Positions 1 through 10,602 are shown, numbered from the stretch's first letter. The stretch: 22,548 nt of DNA from Trichosporon coremiiforme (GCA_039545355.1 BCJJ01000094.1:1-22548); one strand, 5' to 3'. Notes: generated from the sequence alone by a model not told the origin. A program made the numbers and translations.

Positions 1-140
1 GATACACCTGCTAGGCGTGTGTTTTGGGGCCAGGCGGGAAATAGTGTGTGCGGGGTATACAGTAATGGAGACCTCGACGAGGGTCTTGATGATGAAGTGA
101 CAATGCGAGGATGTTGACGATGTATGGATGATTCGGGGGT

Positions 141-2468
141 TTAGGTGACGGGGCGCTCGCGACGGCGGCCGGTCGCAGGAGGGCGCGGGCGATAGTTGGG
201 CATGTTCGGGACCATTGAGCCGTACTGGGGCTGGTGGTACATCGACGTATGGCTCGGCTGCATGGGACCAGTCATGACGGGCATCATCGGCGTGAACATC
301 ATGGGCTGGCCCATCATCGGCGAACCATACATGGCGACCGTCGGGACAGGCGCCATCGGCATCGGGTACATGCCCAGCGCCATCGTGCTCTGTCTCGTCC
401 TAAGAGACGGGTTCAGCGAGTGACAGCCCTGCGATCGCGACGTGACGGGCAGCGAGGGAGCAGGCGAGCGGGTGCGGTGCTCGCTCCTGCCAGTCTTGCT
501 ACCGGTGAGCTTGGCTGCGGTATCGGCGTGGGCGTCCTCGCGAGCTCGGGCGGCTAACGTTGCCGAGGAAGCGCGAGCGCGGGGGTTGCGCGACGTCTGG
601 TCCTTCGCCTTGAGCGCGGTGATCGCCATGGAAGACGCGCGCTGCTGAGCGGCAGGGCGGCCGCCCTTTTGAACGAGCGCCGAGGTCGAGACGGATGTGG
701 GCATCATACTCTTCCGCCTTTGCTCACGCGTAATGTCGGCTCCGACCTGGCGGCGCTCAACGTTGCCCGACTCGTTGTCCTGGCGACGTTCGCGTGCCTT
801 GGTGACGAGTTCGAGCGCGGTCTGTGCGTCCATGACGCGGGAGACGCGGTTCGCGGCGTTCTTGTTGATGGGACGAGCGGGAGCGGTCTGCGAACGGAGA
901 GCGACAGGACGGGAAAGAGGAACGTCGCCCTCCTCGTCCGAGCTGTCATCCCAGGTGACGGGCTTTGACGGCTTGCGGAACGACGAGACTGGTCGGCCGG
1001 TTGCAGGGGCCATCGACATGCGGGTCTGCGGTTGGGAACGGATCGAGAGGTTGTTGGCCGACAGCGAGCGGGTCGGCACCAGGCTGAAACGCTGAGACAG
1101 CGACGAGGACGAGCTTGACGGCGTCTCCTGGCCGCGCATCAGAGCGAGAATGTGGTCAGAAAAGTCGAGGTCCTCGATGGCAAAGCCCGAGCGAGCCATG
1201 GAAATCTGCGAGCACGAGCCGTCAGGGTGGTAGTCAAGCATGCGTTCCTCGAACGGCTTGCGGTCGACAAAGTCGCGGACACCGCGGGGACGGATAGCGT
1301 CCTGGCGAGGCGGCTGGCGAGGTTTAACCTGCGAGAGCTCTGGCGGACGCTCACCCGCGTCAAGCTTGGTGATGACGTTGCGGACGGCCAGGGCAAGGCG
1401 GAGGCCGCCCTGTGCCGGCATCAGGTCAGATCCGAAGCCCTGGTGCGCGTTGACGGACATGGGGAACACGCGCTTCGAGGACGGAATGGAGAACGCGACC
1501 TCGTCAGGCAGATTGGCACGCTGACGCATGAGGACGAGCGCAAGCGGGTGCGGCGAGGGCATACGCAGAGATCCGAGTTTGTTCAACGACACCCTCCTAA
1601 GCTGGATCGCGGAGCGCGAGATTCCCTCTGGAACCGCAGCCTCGGTTGCGAGGTCGATGGCGCTGGCCCGCGGCGACTCCTGAAGAGTCGTTCCAGACTC
1701 GCTGGGGGTGGCGTCGTCGCTGCGGAAGGGGAGGAACGATCCGCGCTTGTTCGCACTCTTGTTGCCCAGCCAGTTGCGCCAGGAGACCGACTTGGGGCGC
1801 CGCTCGTCGTCCTCGGCAAGAGCAGCCGCAAGCTTGGCGGCGGCCGCGCTCGTTTCATCGGGCGAGTTGTGGGTGCTGTCACGAGGTGTCCTCAGACCGT
1901 CAGATCCGTCTGTCGAGCTGCTAGACGACAGGGCGGAGGAAACAGACTCAGACCTGACGTAGGCGGCGTCTTCCTCTATCGGCGACTCGGCCTCTGGGGC
2001 GGCAGACTTGCGGCCGATCATGGCACGCAGGCTGTTGCCGACCGACATTGGTCGCAGTCGTGACATGCTGCCGCTGTCTGCAGACTGTTCCTCATCTTCG
2101 TCTCCCGGCTTGACCTCGAGGGCCAGCGGTGACCGGCGTCGAGCGTCCTTGGCAGTTGGCCCTGGGGGCTGCAGGGACGAAGGCGTCGGCCGCTGGTTGA
2201 ATAGGCCTGGAGGCACCTTGGCATGCTGGTCGGCGGGAAGAAGCTCTCCCGCGATTGGGCGGGTCAAGAGGTAGTCAAACGTCGGGTCAGCGGGGTGTAG
2301 GAGGAATGCGTTGAGGCCAAGGGGGTCGCCGCTCCCAAACGTCGGAAACGGCGAGTACGTGTCGAGGAGGGGCTCGGCAACATTGAGTTCGGGGTAGTCG
2401 ACCATCAACGAACCGGTCTTGGGCATACGAGGGCCCAAGGCTGGTGGCGTGCGAAGTGTCTCCCCCAT
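141..2468 (-). CDS. Unrecognised 775-residue low-complexity protein, probably intronless
   Basis: One uninterrupted frame runs from an ATG at 2468 to a TGA at 141-143; the context before the ATG (ACATCATGG) is reasonable. I do not recognise the family. Residues about 105-290 are rich in Ser, Pro, Asp and Glu, with runs such as SSALSSSSSTDGSDG. A less biased block at about 295-375 (KLGSLRMPSPHPLALVLMRQ) and another at about 405-447 (FEERMLDYHPDGS, DFSDHILALMRGQ) look like the conserved parts. Many RxxS-type sites (RRKS, RRVS, KSVSW) suggest kinase targets, by inference. The last 80 residues are rich in Met, Pro and Tyr (GMYPMPMAPV, MMGQPMMFTPMMP) and end in a basic stretch, RPRPPATGRRRERPVT. 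There is no signal peptide or membrane segment, so it is probably cytosolic or nuclear and largely disordered. G/C-ending codons support real coding. Function unknown. Confidence 0.75.
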   Translation of the reverse strand: MGETLRTPPALGPRMPKTGSLMVDYPELNVAEPLLDTYSPFPTFGSGDPLGLNAFLLHPADPTFDYLLTRPIAGELLPADQHAKVPPGLFNQRPTPSSLQPPGPTAKDARRRSPLALEVKPGDEDEEQSADSGSMSRLRPMSVGNSLRAMIGRKSAAPEAESPIEEDAAYVRSESVSSALSSSSSTDGSDGLRTPRDSTHNSPDETSAAAAKLAAALAEDDERRPKSVSWRNWLGNKSANKRGSFLPFRSDDATPSESGTTLQESPRASAIDLATEAAVPEGISRSAIQLRRVSLNKLGSLRMPSPHPLALVLMRQRANLPDEVAFSIPSSKRVFPMSVNAHQGFGSDLMPAQGGLRLALAVRNVITKLDAGERPPELSQVKPRQPPRQDAIRPRGVRDFVDRKPFEERMLDYHPDGSCSQISMARSGFAIEDLDFSDHILALMRGQETPSSSSSSLSQRFSLVPTRSLSANNLSIRSQPQTRMSMAPATGRPVSSFRKPSKPVTWDDSSDEEGDVPLSRPVALRSQTAPARPINKNAANRVSRVMDAQTALELVTKARERRQDNESGNVERRQVGADITREQRRKSMMPTSVSTSALVQKGGRPAAQQRASSMAITALKAKDQTSRNPRARASSATLAARAREDAHADTAAKLTGSKTGRSEHRTRSPAPSLPVTSRSQGCHSLNPSLRTRQSTMALGMYPMPMAPVPTVAMYGSPMMGQPMMFTPMMPVMTGPMQPSHTSMYHQPQYGSMVPNMPNYRPRPPATGRRRERPVT

Positions 2469-3620
2469 GATGTGAAGATGAAGTCAGGCGCGCGGTCCAC
2501 GGCACTGCTTGCTGCTGTTCGGACTGTCGTGCGGTGGTGAAACTCGGTGATCACGTCTCACCCAGTCGGCAGAAGTCGCGACCCAATAGTCGAAAGTCGA
2601 GATGCACAGAAACAGGCGGACAAAAACTGGAGCAGGGTGACGCGGACGGGCGCGCAGGGAAAATGTTTAATGAGAGTGGTGCGGGTGGGCGAAAGGCGAA
2701 TGGGCGCTGAAGAATCTGGATAGTCAGAATATAATAGACAGAACGGAGAGTATGGAGAGCAGAGATGGGGAGCAGACTTGCACGACTAATGGTCACGTTG
2801 GACATATCAGTCTGCAAACTTGGCTCGATGGCGTCAATGGCGTCAATGGCGCCTATGACAAGACGACGCACGGGGTGCGATGCGCCAACCAAGCGGAGCA
2901 CGGACCACGAAAACCAGGCCTGCAGGAGATGATCATGCGCGGCCAAGCAACTGGAAAGTTACGGAAAACAACACTACGGGTCATGGGCGACACGATGCAC
3001 CCCCATACAAAGGCTACACGTTCGATACCATCGATGGTCCAGGCAGGGGGGGCAACCTGCCTGTGTTCCAGACAAGCCTTCCCGCGGCTGGAAGCTGACA
3101 GTGCGAGACAGCTGCGCGCTGCGCAGACGCCCGGTGACTCGGCTGCAAGGCGCATGGCTTCTGTATCACTGCACTCACCTAAGAATTCAGCGACCAGAGA
3201 GGTCAAGGCTAGTCGACGGTAGTCGGGGTTTGAAGGTTGCGAGTGACAAGCGTGCGGCTGACGGTGTGACCAGGGCCGGTGACGACCGTCGAGCGGGCGA
3301 GTGGAAGGGGAGGAGGCTCGTCTGTGAGGTTCGTCGCGCAGGCTGGGGATGTGTCTGTGCTGAAAGAAGAACAGACCTGCGCCGAGGCGGGTGATTTCGG
3401 TTGAACGAGGTGGAAAAAGGGGGGCTGGGGGGGGCCTAAGGAAGAGAGCGGTGCGAAGTCGAATGGGAAGACCGCTGGGGAGAGTGTCCGTCGGCGGTCT
3501 GATCGAGCAGTCGCGATGAAGGACGGAGACAAGGACGAAGCGGGAACGGGTCGAAACTTCGTGTATGAGTGTGGTGGACAGACAAGCGAACAGACGCGAC
3601 GGCGACACCAGCAAGGAGGA
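2469..3620 (-). promoter_or_regulatory. Probable long 5' leader and promoter of the 775-residue protein gene
   Basis: Read on the minus strand, about 3190-3620 is strongly pyrimidine-rich with repeated CCTC, CACAC and TCGTC tracts, like the leaders before other genes here. A good 5' splice site (AG/GTGAGTGC, donor G at 3178) follows it, which suggests a 5'UTR exon spliced towards the ATG at 2468. A second donor-like GTGAGA lies at 2556-2561. I could not fix the acceptor. Open frames through this stretch show no protein-like composition. Confidence 0.35.
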
Positions 3621-4102
3621 GGCGTCGATGCTAGAAGTGGTAGTTATTGGGCTGCGACGGTGTGGTCGGCATGGATGCCCGATGCGAGCGCACAGCGGTG
3701 GCCGCGGGACAGTTAGGGCTCGATGGGTGGACCGACAGGGTCCAACGACCAATCCTGGCAATCCTGGCTGGCTGTGCCCGGTCCTGGCTGCTGTCCTAGG
3801 ATCCTGGCTGAAACGCGGGTGGCCAACTGCAGCAATAGTCTCTCTCAACGTTCGTTTTTTTCTCGCTCGATGCGGTTATCCGCTTCGTTTTGTGTTCGAT
3901 GTGGTGAGAGACAGACTGGCAAAATGGAAGATGGAAGAACGGCGGACTCGACTGAGACAGAGGTGATGGGAAGTGTGATGGTAACGGTCAGAGTCTGGAT
4001 CCGATACGTATGCACCCGCAGAACGTGGTTGCTTGGCGACTTCACTGGGACATGCTGCAAGTACAGTGAGTGGGAGCTGCCGTTCTACTCGGTTGGCAGT
4101 AT

Positions 4103-4134
4103 CCTGATGTCCTGATGTCCTGATGTCCTGATGT
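4103..4134. repeat. Four perfect tandem copies of an 8-bp unit (CCTGATGT)
   Basis: The unit CCTGATGT occurs four times head to tail without a mismatch. It lies outside any gene. Copy number in such a short array is likely to vary between strains, by inference. Confidence 0.95.
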
Positions 4135-6388
4135 CTGTCTTGGTTGTCGTGCGTGCTGCGTGTGCCGCTGACTGCTATGCGATGCGTCCAGCCGATGACC
4201 GGTAACGGTTTTCTCCTAGTTCCTGAGAGCTAATTCATCTGGATGAACGCTATTTCCCTAACCGTGGTTTTTGGTCTGCCAGTCCGCCGAACACTTCTAA
4301 TATGACCTCAAGTGCAGATATCTTGCTGGCGATTGCATCGTCTTCGTCTTCGACACCGACATAGACACAGAAGACGACTCTGCTGCTGCTGCATGTAGCT
4401 AATCGGTGTGTGCAGCAACAAGCTCCGGCTAGGAGGCGAATAGAGGACTCTCGTAATCAGCGTTGAGGCAGAGTGGGATACTTGGGGAACGAGATCGAGC
4501 GCCAGGAACAGCCCGCAAGGAACAGGGCCGTGCCTGCCATGACCTCCGGGTGTCCGGCCCCTCCCCGGCTCGGACTGCGTCAGACTGATAGCTGTTCGCA
4601 TGGTGAGCTGCATACCTTGAGGATTGGGTGTGAATAACCTGTATGCAGGAGTGGGAGCAGCAGTGCGGACAAATGACGAAGCCAAGGATAAGAGCACGTA
4701 TGCGATATGCGATCGGCGTTGCCAGCGGTGTGGAACGGACGTCGAGTGTGCGAGTGTGGGTGGTGGCGACTGACGACTGGCTAATGAGGGATTCGCAGGC
4801 AGGGATGGAACAGGAAAAGCTGCCAATGCTGTGCCGGCTGCTGCGAATGGCCCAGTCGGCCAGTCGGCCCACCGTGGTGCGACCCTCGGCAGTCCAGTCT
4901 CAGACGAAGGGACAAGCCTTACAGCCACAGTCCATGATTCCCTGACACCCAGGGACGTCATGATCTCCTGTCCAAATGCACAACTCTGCATGAACCAGAG
5001 CTTGTCAGCATGCAGTCCCCTCCATGCAGAGCGCTCCTCCGATCTCCGATCTCTGCTGACGTGCTGGTACATGGCCGAAGCAGGATCCAAATCTAATTTC
5101 ACTCCAACCTTGCCGTTGACGTCGCGTCGCAGTCCAATTCCCGCAGTCTCAACCCATCGCCAGCCATCCCATTCAGGCAATCTCGTCGCTTCCACTTGAT
5201 TGATATTGCTCCTTTCAGAGCTTGCAAACGCGCATCACTTCTCGCAATGTCACAACAATTGCATCATCCCCTTCCCTCGGTGCTGCTCGATACCAAAATC
5301 TTCTCCACAACTACGGATCGGACATTGGAGCGAATGAGTTGTGATCGTAGTGACGGGGATGGAGTAAACCACTGCGCAAGGTCGCAAAGCCCTAAATGTG
5401 CTGATGCTGGAACTCGTACCCCTCGATGGGTGACGAGGGCGCCCCCGGCCGCCGCACCGCCGTTGCCACTGGTCGATCTAGGCCAAGGAACAGCCATGCA
5501 GCCATGTCTGACTCGCGCAAGGAACATGGCTTCTGCCTGGACTATGGCGGCACTAGACGACGCTATGGGGGCACGCTGGCTGCGGGTTGCGCCTGGCTGC
5601 ATCCTGCCTTCTTGTTAATGGTGCGCAGCACATGGTCCGGCGCTAGTTGCTAACTTGTGCCAGCAGCGTGCCCCGTGGCGCGCCGCGGTGGCCGAGACAC
5701 AGCCTTGGGTGTCACGGCGGCTGCCATGCCGACGGTCACAGCTGCACCAGGTGGCCACCTCTGCTAGTGACGTCCTCTGCAGTCGGTGACGGCGCTTGAT
5801 GCGATGGCCTGATGGTGCGATCAGGCGACGACAGGCGGTGCATCTCGGTGCCTCCAGCCAGGGAGCGTGGGATCCTGGGCTTGGCCCTGAGGCGGCGCTC
5901 GCCAGCAGAGGCGGCGGCAGGTGGACCCTTCCAGGCACGGCGCTCGTTTTCTTTGGAAAACCATTCGCGTCCGTCGGATGACGTATATCTGTCAACTGTC
6001 TCCGAACTCCCGGCATCGGTATTGCTTGCTTGCAGTGACGGTCGCCACTCCGCTCACCATTCCGCCGCGGATAACGCATACAACTGACGCCAGAAGGATG
6101 AAATGACCTTTCCAGGTTAACGCTTCCGCGATCACTCCGTGTCGGTTGGCCCGACGAGGTTGGCCCGACAAGCACGTTTTAATATTGGCTAGGACGTGCC
6201 GGCGACACGCTCATTGCACGCCGACTGAGCAGCGAGCAGTGGGACGGACGTCATGCTAGCACTCTCATCGCACAGCATGACCGCTTGAAGCATGATCACG
6301 CGCGGCTGCTCGGCGCGCTCGACGAGTATGAGGCATTGAGTGACAAACCCAGAACTAAGGTAAGGACGTCAGGGCATTGCACTACCGT

Positions 6389-6408
6389 CGGCAGACGGCC
6401 GTCTGCCG
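6389..6408. repeat. 20-bp perfect palindrome CGGCAGACGGCCGTCTGCCG
   Basis: The sequence equals its own reverse complement over all 20 bases. It starts with CGG and ends with CCG, the inverted triplet arrangement that many fungal Zn(II)2Cys6 transcription-factor dimers bind. It lies in the gene-free stretch, more than 2 kb from the nearest gene end, so a regulatory role is only a suggestion. Confidence 0.9.
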
Positions 6409-6992
6409 TGCGCCGCCAGCCCACTTCGCCTGCATGCATCAGTGTCACTCCGTCACGCTTCACCTTCCCGCCCCCTGTACATTACACGTTTGACATGCTT
6501 GCAATTCTGCAGCTTTTGGCTGAGAGCGAAGCACGTTTGCGAGGAGCAAGATTTCTGGAACGCAGACCCCTGGCGTGCCATCCCCGTCACCGTCGGTGTG
6601 AATGCACGCGGCAGTGACGCTGCGACGCTGCAGTGCATGCAAGGCACATCGCACCTCGCATGCATTTTGGGCTTCTCGGCGTTGCATGTCCGCTGGCTGA
6701 AGGGCTGGTTGCGAGGCAGTCTCGGCAGTCGACTGTCGGTAATGTCCACTGCTCGCCAGGCGCGACGATCCTGTCACGTTTTCGTGCAAATGCCCCTGCA
6801 CACCTGTACTGTATCAGACCAGGCGCGTTTCGCCTCTTTGGGCCATGACATTGCGTCGAGCCCCTAATTTTACATCTCTGCAGGAGGATGGGACATGGCA
6901 TGAGTTTCGGGAAGCCAGGATTTCATTACGGCTCATTTCAGCCCTTTCAGCCTTACTTCAGCCCGTGCAGTCCGGTTTGAGGCCGATTTGAA

Positions 6993-7008
6993 GGTCTCAA
7001 ATGAGACC
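6993..7008. repeat. Inverted repeat GGTCTCA-AA-TGAGACC
   Basis: Two 7-bp arms, perfectly complementary, are separated by two A residues. The DNA just before it repeats CATTTCAGCCCTTTCAGCC-like segments. No gene is adjacent and no function is apparent. Confidence 0.9.
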
Positions 7009-8725
7009 GCATTCACCTGATTTCAGGAAGTCAGCCAGATGTGAGACGCTGCGACGTCTGGATCTGGTGGGGCTTTGAATCGCTCAGTTCCTCGAGGACG
7101 GTACGAGGAAATGGTGATCTGGACTCTGCCAGCGCTTGGCTCTCGCACGTCCGCCTTGGCTCATTCATGAGCCACGTTCGCACTCTTGCCAGCGTTTCGC
7201 ACTGCCAATCGCGAATTGAGGTAAAGCCGAGTGCCCCAGCTGTCCTCGAGCTTCCCTCGAGTGGGAGTGCGCGCACAGCGGCAAGCGAGCAGCCCACCCA
7301 AACCTACTCAACCCAGATGCACGCGTAACTGGCGGATAGGTTTTCGCTTTACCTTGACTGCGGGCCCTTGTGCACGCAGCGCGGTGTCTGCTTTCCGCCC
7401 AGATTCGGGAGAGCGGACAGAGTTATGCTTATGTGCCCGCATTCAGATTCCTCACATTTCACCTGGGCACATGCGTCTATGCAGAGGGTCAAGAAACATT
7501 GCGCGGTGGGCAGAAGGCAGTCATTTTGGCGCTCGTATCAGAAAATTGGCCAAGCGCAGCTGTGAACATGAGCGCGAGGATGCGCACATGACTGCTTGGC
7601 GCCACCTCGTCATTGTTCAGCATCGGGCGCTATGTTCGGCAGCCGCGGTGCCGAACTCGACATACTGACCAGCTGACCATCACTCCAACGAAACAGGTCC
7701 TGGGAACACCAGAGGTGGGCTCAATGCACCTTATTGTGGGAGTGGGAGAATGGGAATACCACGCCGATGTCGCCATACACTCGGTCCTGGCAGCCAGCAA
7801 TGCACCCCAAGCTGACAACCCGAAAACTCGAGGTGGGGAGAGCTGAGATATGTTAAATTGACATACTGAATGTCTCACTCGTGCCTTTGCCCAACTTCAC
7901 CTTTTGTCTGTGCTGATGACGCTGCTGACGGGACCTGCGTAGAAAACTGGGAACTGAGAACGATCGGAATCGACCGAGTCATGCTTGCGATCAATAGACG
8001 TAGAACAGACACACCGAGCTCAGCTGACCGAGCGACCCAAGGGCGATCCGGTCGCCACCGAGCGGGCGTCCTGCATTGCTCGGTATATGCCGGCAACTAT
8101 TGCAGGTTGCATTGTACGTATCGCTGCGCACGCTCTTTGCAGCCCTCAGAGCGCTGCTCGAGATGGAATCGGCGTATGGTCTCGTGCTCGTCCTGATACT
8201 GGACGTGGCAAGGTGGGAGCTTGACTACGTCGTTCCCCGGGTCTCGCTCTTTGACTCACAGGATCGTCGCCCGGCTTCCACAGGTCCCGGTCGGTACGCA
8301 TCCGGGCGATGAGGTCATTCTCCGAGTGTGGCGAATCCGAGTCGTGGAGATATCTCTTATCTCTCGCTACTGGTTTCGATGCTGCCAGACTTCTCCTTCC
8401 ACTACAGTCGGTGCGGCAGGGATTGCAGAGAAGGCACCGAGGAGAAGAATCTGCAGTGCTCACATCGAGCTGCTAACTTAATACTGACTGTGCAGCCGTT
8501 CATTATCACACTGATATAGGGTACGTTATGAAAGTCCTTCCGGCTTGTGTGCCATCGCAGGCAGCACGGCAAACGAAAGCCAACCGATGGACAGTCCACA
8601 TAGGGCTTTTACTATTACACATGGGGTTGCCGAAATACGGGAGAGTTAGATGTACACACGGTCGAGATCCAGTCCGAGATGATAGAGCCTTCACAAGCAC
8701 TTTGTGAACCAGAAGCAAGCTCCGC

Positions 8726-10602
8726 TTACGATCCCGGAGGCTTCGTCTTCGTAGGCAGAGGCGGCGCCTCGGGGCGTGGCTCCTCCTCGGCGGCCTCGTC
8801 CATGGCACGGAGATTCTTCTGGTCGTAGCCGCCATGCAGGTGAAGCGCGCCCTGGCTGGGCGTGGACGACATGAAGCTAGATCGCGAGTACGAGTTCGAG
8901 GGAGCCGTTCCGTCCGGGTCAGAGCCCGACGAGGGGCCGGCCCACGCAGGGTTGTAGCTGGGTGGCACTGTGTCCATGCCACCGATGGGACCGGCGTCGG
9001 CCTCCTGCGGCGGGTGGAACGGCTGGTGAGGAACATACGTCTGACCGGAGCTGGAGAGCGAGAACGAGGTGCGATGCGGCGATGGCGTACCGTGCGACAG
9101 AAGCTGCTGTCCTTCTGACGTCGTCGCGGTGCCGGGGTAGCTGGGTTTACTGCATAAGCGTGTGAACATTGCGGGTACTCACTTGGCGGCTCCGGCCGGG
9201 AGCGGCATCGGGGTTACATGCATCGCGGACGCCATAGCGGTGTCGTCCACGACAAACTTGTCACTGATGAGTCAGCTCATGACGTGGGCACCAACTCACT
9301 CGTCCTCCAGAGGGTTGGGGCTGCGGCTGCGACGCCAGAGGAAGAACAGCAGTCCGGCCAAAAGCGCCGCTCCGCCGACGCCTCCGACCTGCTGTCAGCG
9401 CTTGTCTTGGACATGAACCTACCACTCCTCCGACGATCGCGCCGAGGTTGGTACCGTCTTCATCATCTGTCAGATTAGCTCGATGTCGCTCTTGAACTCG
9501 TCTCACGTTTGTCCTTTGTCTCGTCCTTCGGTAAGTCTTCCGCGGGCGTCCAGTTCTTGTACGTACTGATTCCGTGTTAACAAATAGGGACGGTGCGGGT
9601 GCTGTCAGGACTCACTCGCTTGAGAGGTAGTAGTATACAACGCTGTACTTGAACTTGCGCTGCGGATCGCTGTTGGTGATCGTGACGTTGTACCTCATGG
9701 TAGGGTCAAGCACCACCTCGGCAAAGTAGTTGACGCCTTCGATGGGACGAGCGAGGTTCGCAGTGATCTCCCCCGGGAATCCATCATGAGGCGAGGGCTC
9801 GATCTTGTACTTGATTTCACCTGCCTCTCGACCGTGAATACCGCGCATGACGAGGGTGGAAGCTCCCGGCCAAGTCCTAAAGGAGATGGTCGCACCGGGT
9901 TCGCCCACCGCATGCGGAGACTCTGCCGCCGCATCTGCCTGGTCAGCATTTCTCTTACAGCCTGAACTGACTGTTGGGATCGAGCAGCTTCTCCGTTTTC
10001 CAGCTACCAGTTGTGTGGTAGTATTGGTCGATCTCGTCGGCGTCGAACTGCGTGGCGTTGACCCCAACGGATGGTGAATCCCGGACATCTTGAAAGCCCA
10101 TCGTGACCGTCTGCAGAAAGGAGACGTTATGCAGTTGCATCCCTCCCTTGTTGACCATGATGGTCATAGTCCGCCACTTGTTCTTCTGGTCTTCGGCGCT
10201 CAGTTCGACCAACTTGTGAGATTGCATACTGCCTTGATGTTCAGTCGTGTTCGTAAGGTGATCATTTCCATTGAGCGTCAAGGTGATTGTGCTGTCCTCA
10301 AAGACACGACCCCTCACAGTAGCCCCGTAGCCGTAGAAATGGGCGGTCATTTTGGCCCCGGTACGGTTCGTATAAATTTGCGGGGTACCATCGAAGAGTG
10401 GTGGAAAGTATGCGCTAACGCCATCGCTCTGTTTTGTGGTTGTGAAGTTCCATCCCTCGTTGGGATCGATGGGGAAGTCTTTCGGGGTGAAGTCGAACAC
10501 TGAGGACCCGGGACTGGCCGTCCAGGCGGTCATCAGCTGGTTCATCTGTGCTATGGCCGTCGAAGCCAGCAGCGCGCTGGCGAGAATTGCTGCTCCGAAC
10601 AT
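8726..10602 (-). CDS. Single-pass (type I) membrane protein, signal peptide, ectodomain, PPxY tail
   Basis: Seven exons by frame: 9972-10602, 9616-9934, 9507-9565, 9423-9466, 9300-9388, 9183-9263, 8726-9149; 548 residues. A signal peptide (MFGAAILASALLASTAIAQ) leads an ectodomain with about five N-glycosylation sequons (NFT, NRT, NTT, NVS, NAT) in the first 210 residues. A second part, about 211-325, contains GATISF and ends YSVVYYYLSS. The layout resembles the paired beta-sandwich surface proteins common in basidiomycetes, but that is an inference. The membrane helix spans about 345-369 (GAIVGGVVGGVGGAALLAG, then LLFFLW) and is followed by RRSRSPNP. The cytoplasmic tail is Pro/Ser-rich with VPPSYNP near 470, a PPxY motif of the kind bound by Rsp5/Nedd4 WW domains. 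The first intron is uncertain: GTCAGT donor at 9971, acceptor at 9935 (37 nt) or 9923 (49 nt, 544 residues). Function unknown. Confidence 0.82.

Larger units (their letters stand above)
3621..8725. other. Gene-free stretch of about 5 kb
   Basis: I see no convincing coding exon, tRNA, rRNA or transposon gene on either strand. The open frames are short (mostly under 150 codons), overlap in several frames at once, lack the G/C-ending codon preference of the real genes, and translate into Arg/Ser/Cys/His-rich sequence with no recognisable motif. The part nearest 8725 is the 3' flank of the membrane-protein gene. Small repeats and palindromes inside are listed separately. It could be regulatory DNA, non-coding transcription units, decayed sequence or structural chromosome DNA; the sequence does not decide. 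Confidence 0.5.

Noticed and set aside
1152..2063. Plus-strand open frame (303 codons) antisense to the 775-residue protein
   Set aside because: No start context, no motif, overlaps a longer frame with proper codon bias.
2853..3848. Minus-strand open frame of 331 codons
   Set aside because: Composition follows a pyrimidine-rich leader (Pro/Ser/Arg/His-rich), a strong donor site cuts through it, and no protein motif is visible.
4308..5195. Minus-strand open frame of 295 codons
   Set aside because: No codon bias, no recognisable motif, other frames equally open; ends in repeated Cys/Arg low-complexity.
2469..8725. Centromere in the gene-free stretch
   Set aside because: Length is short for a regional fungal centromere and no retroelement remnants or characteristic repeats are visible; kept only as one untested possibility.
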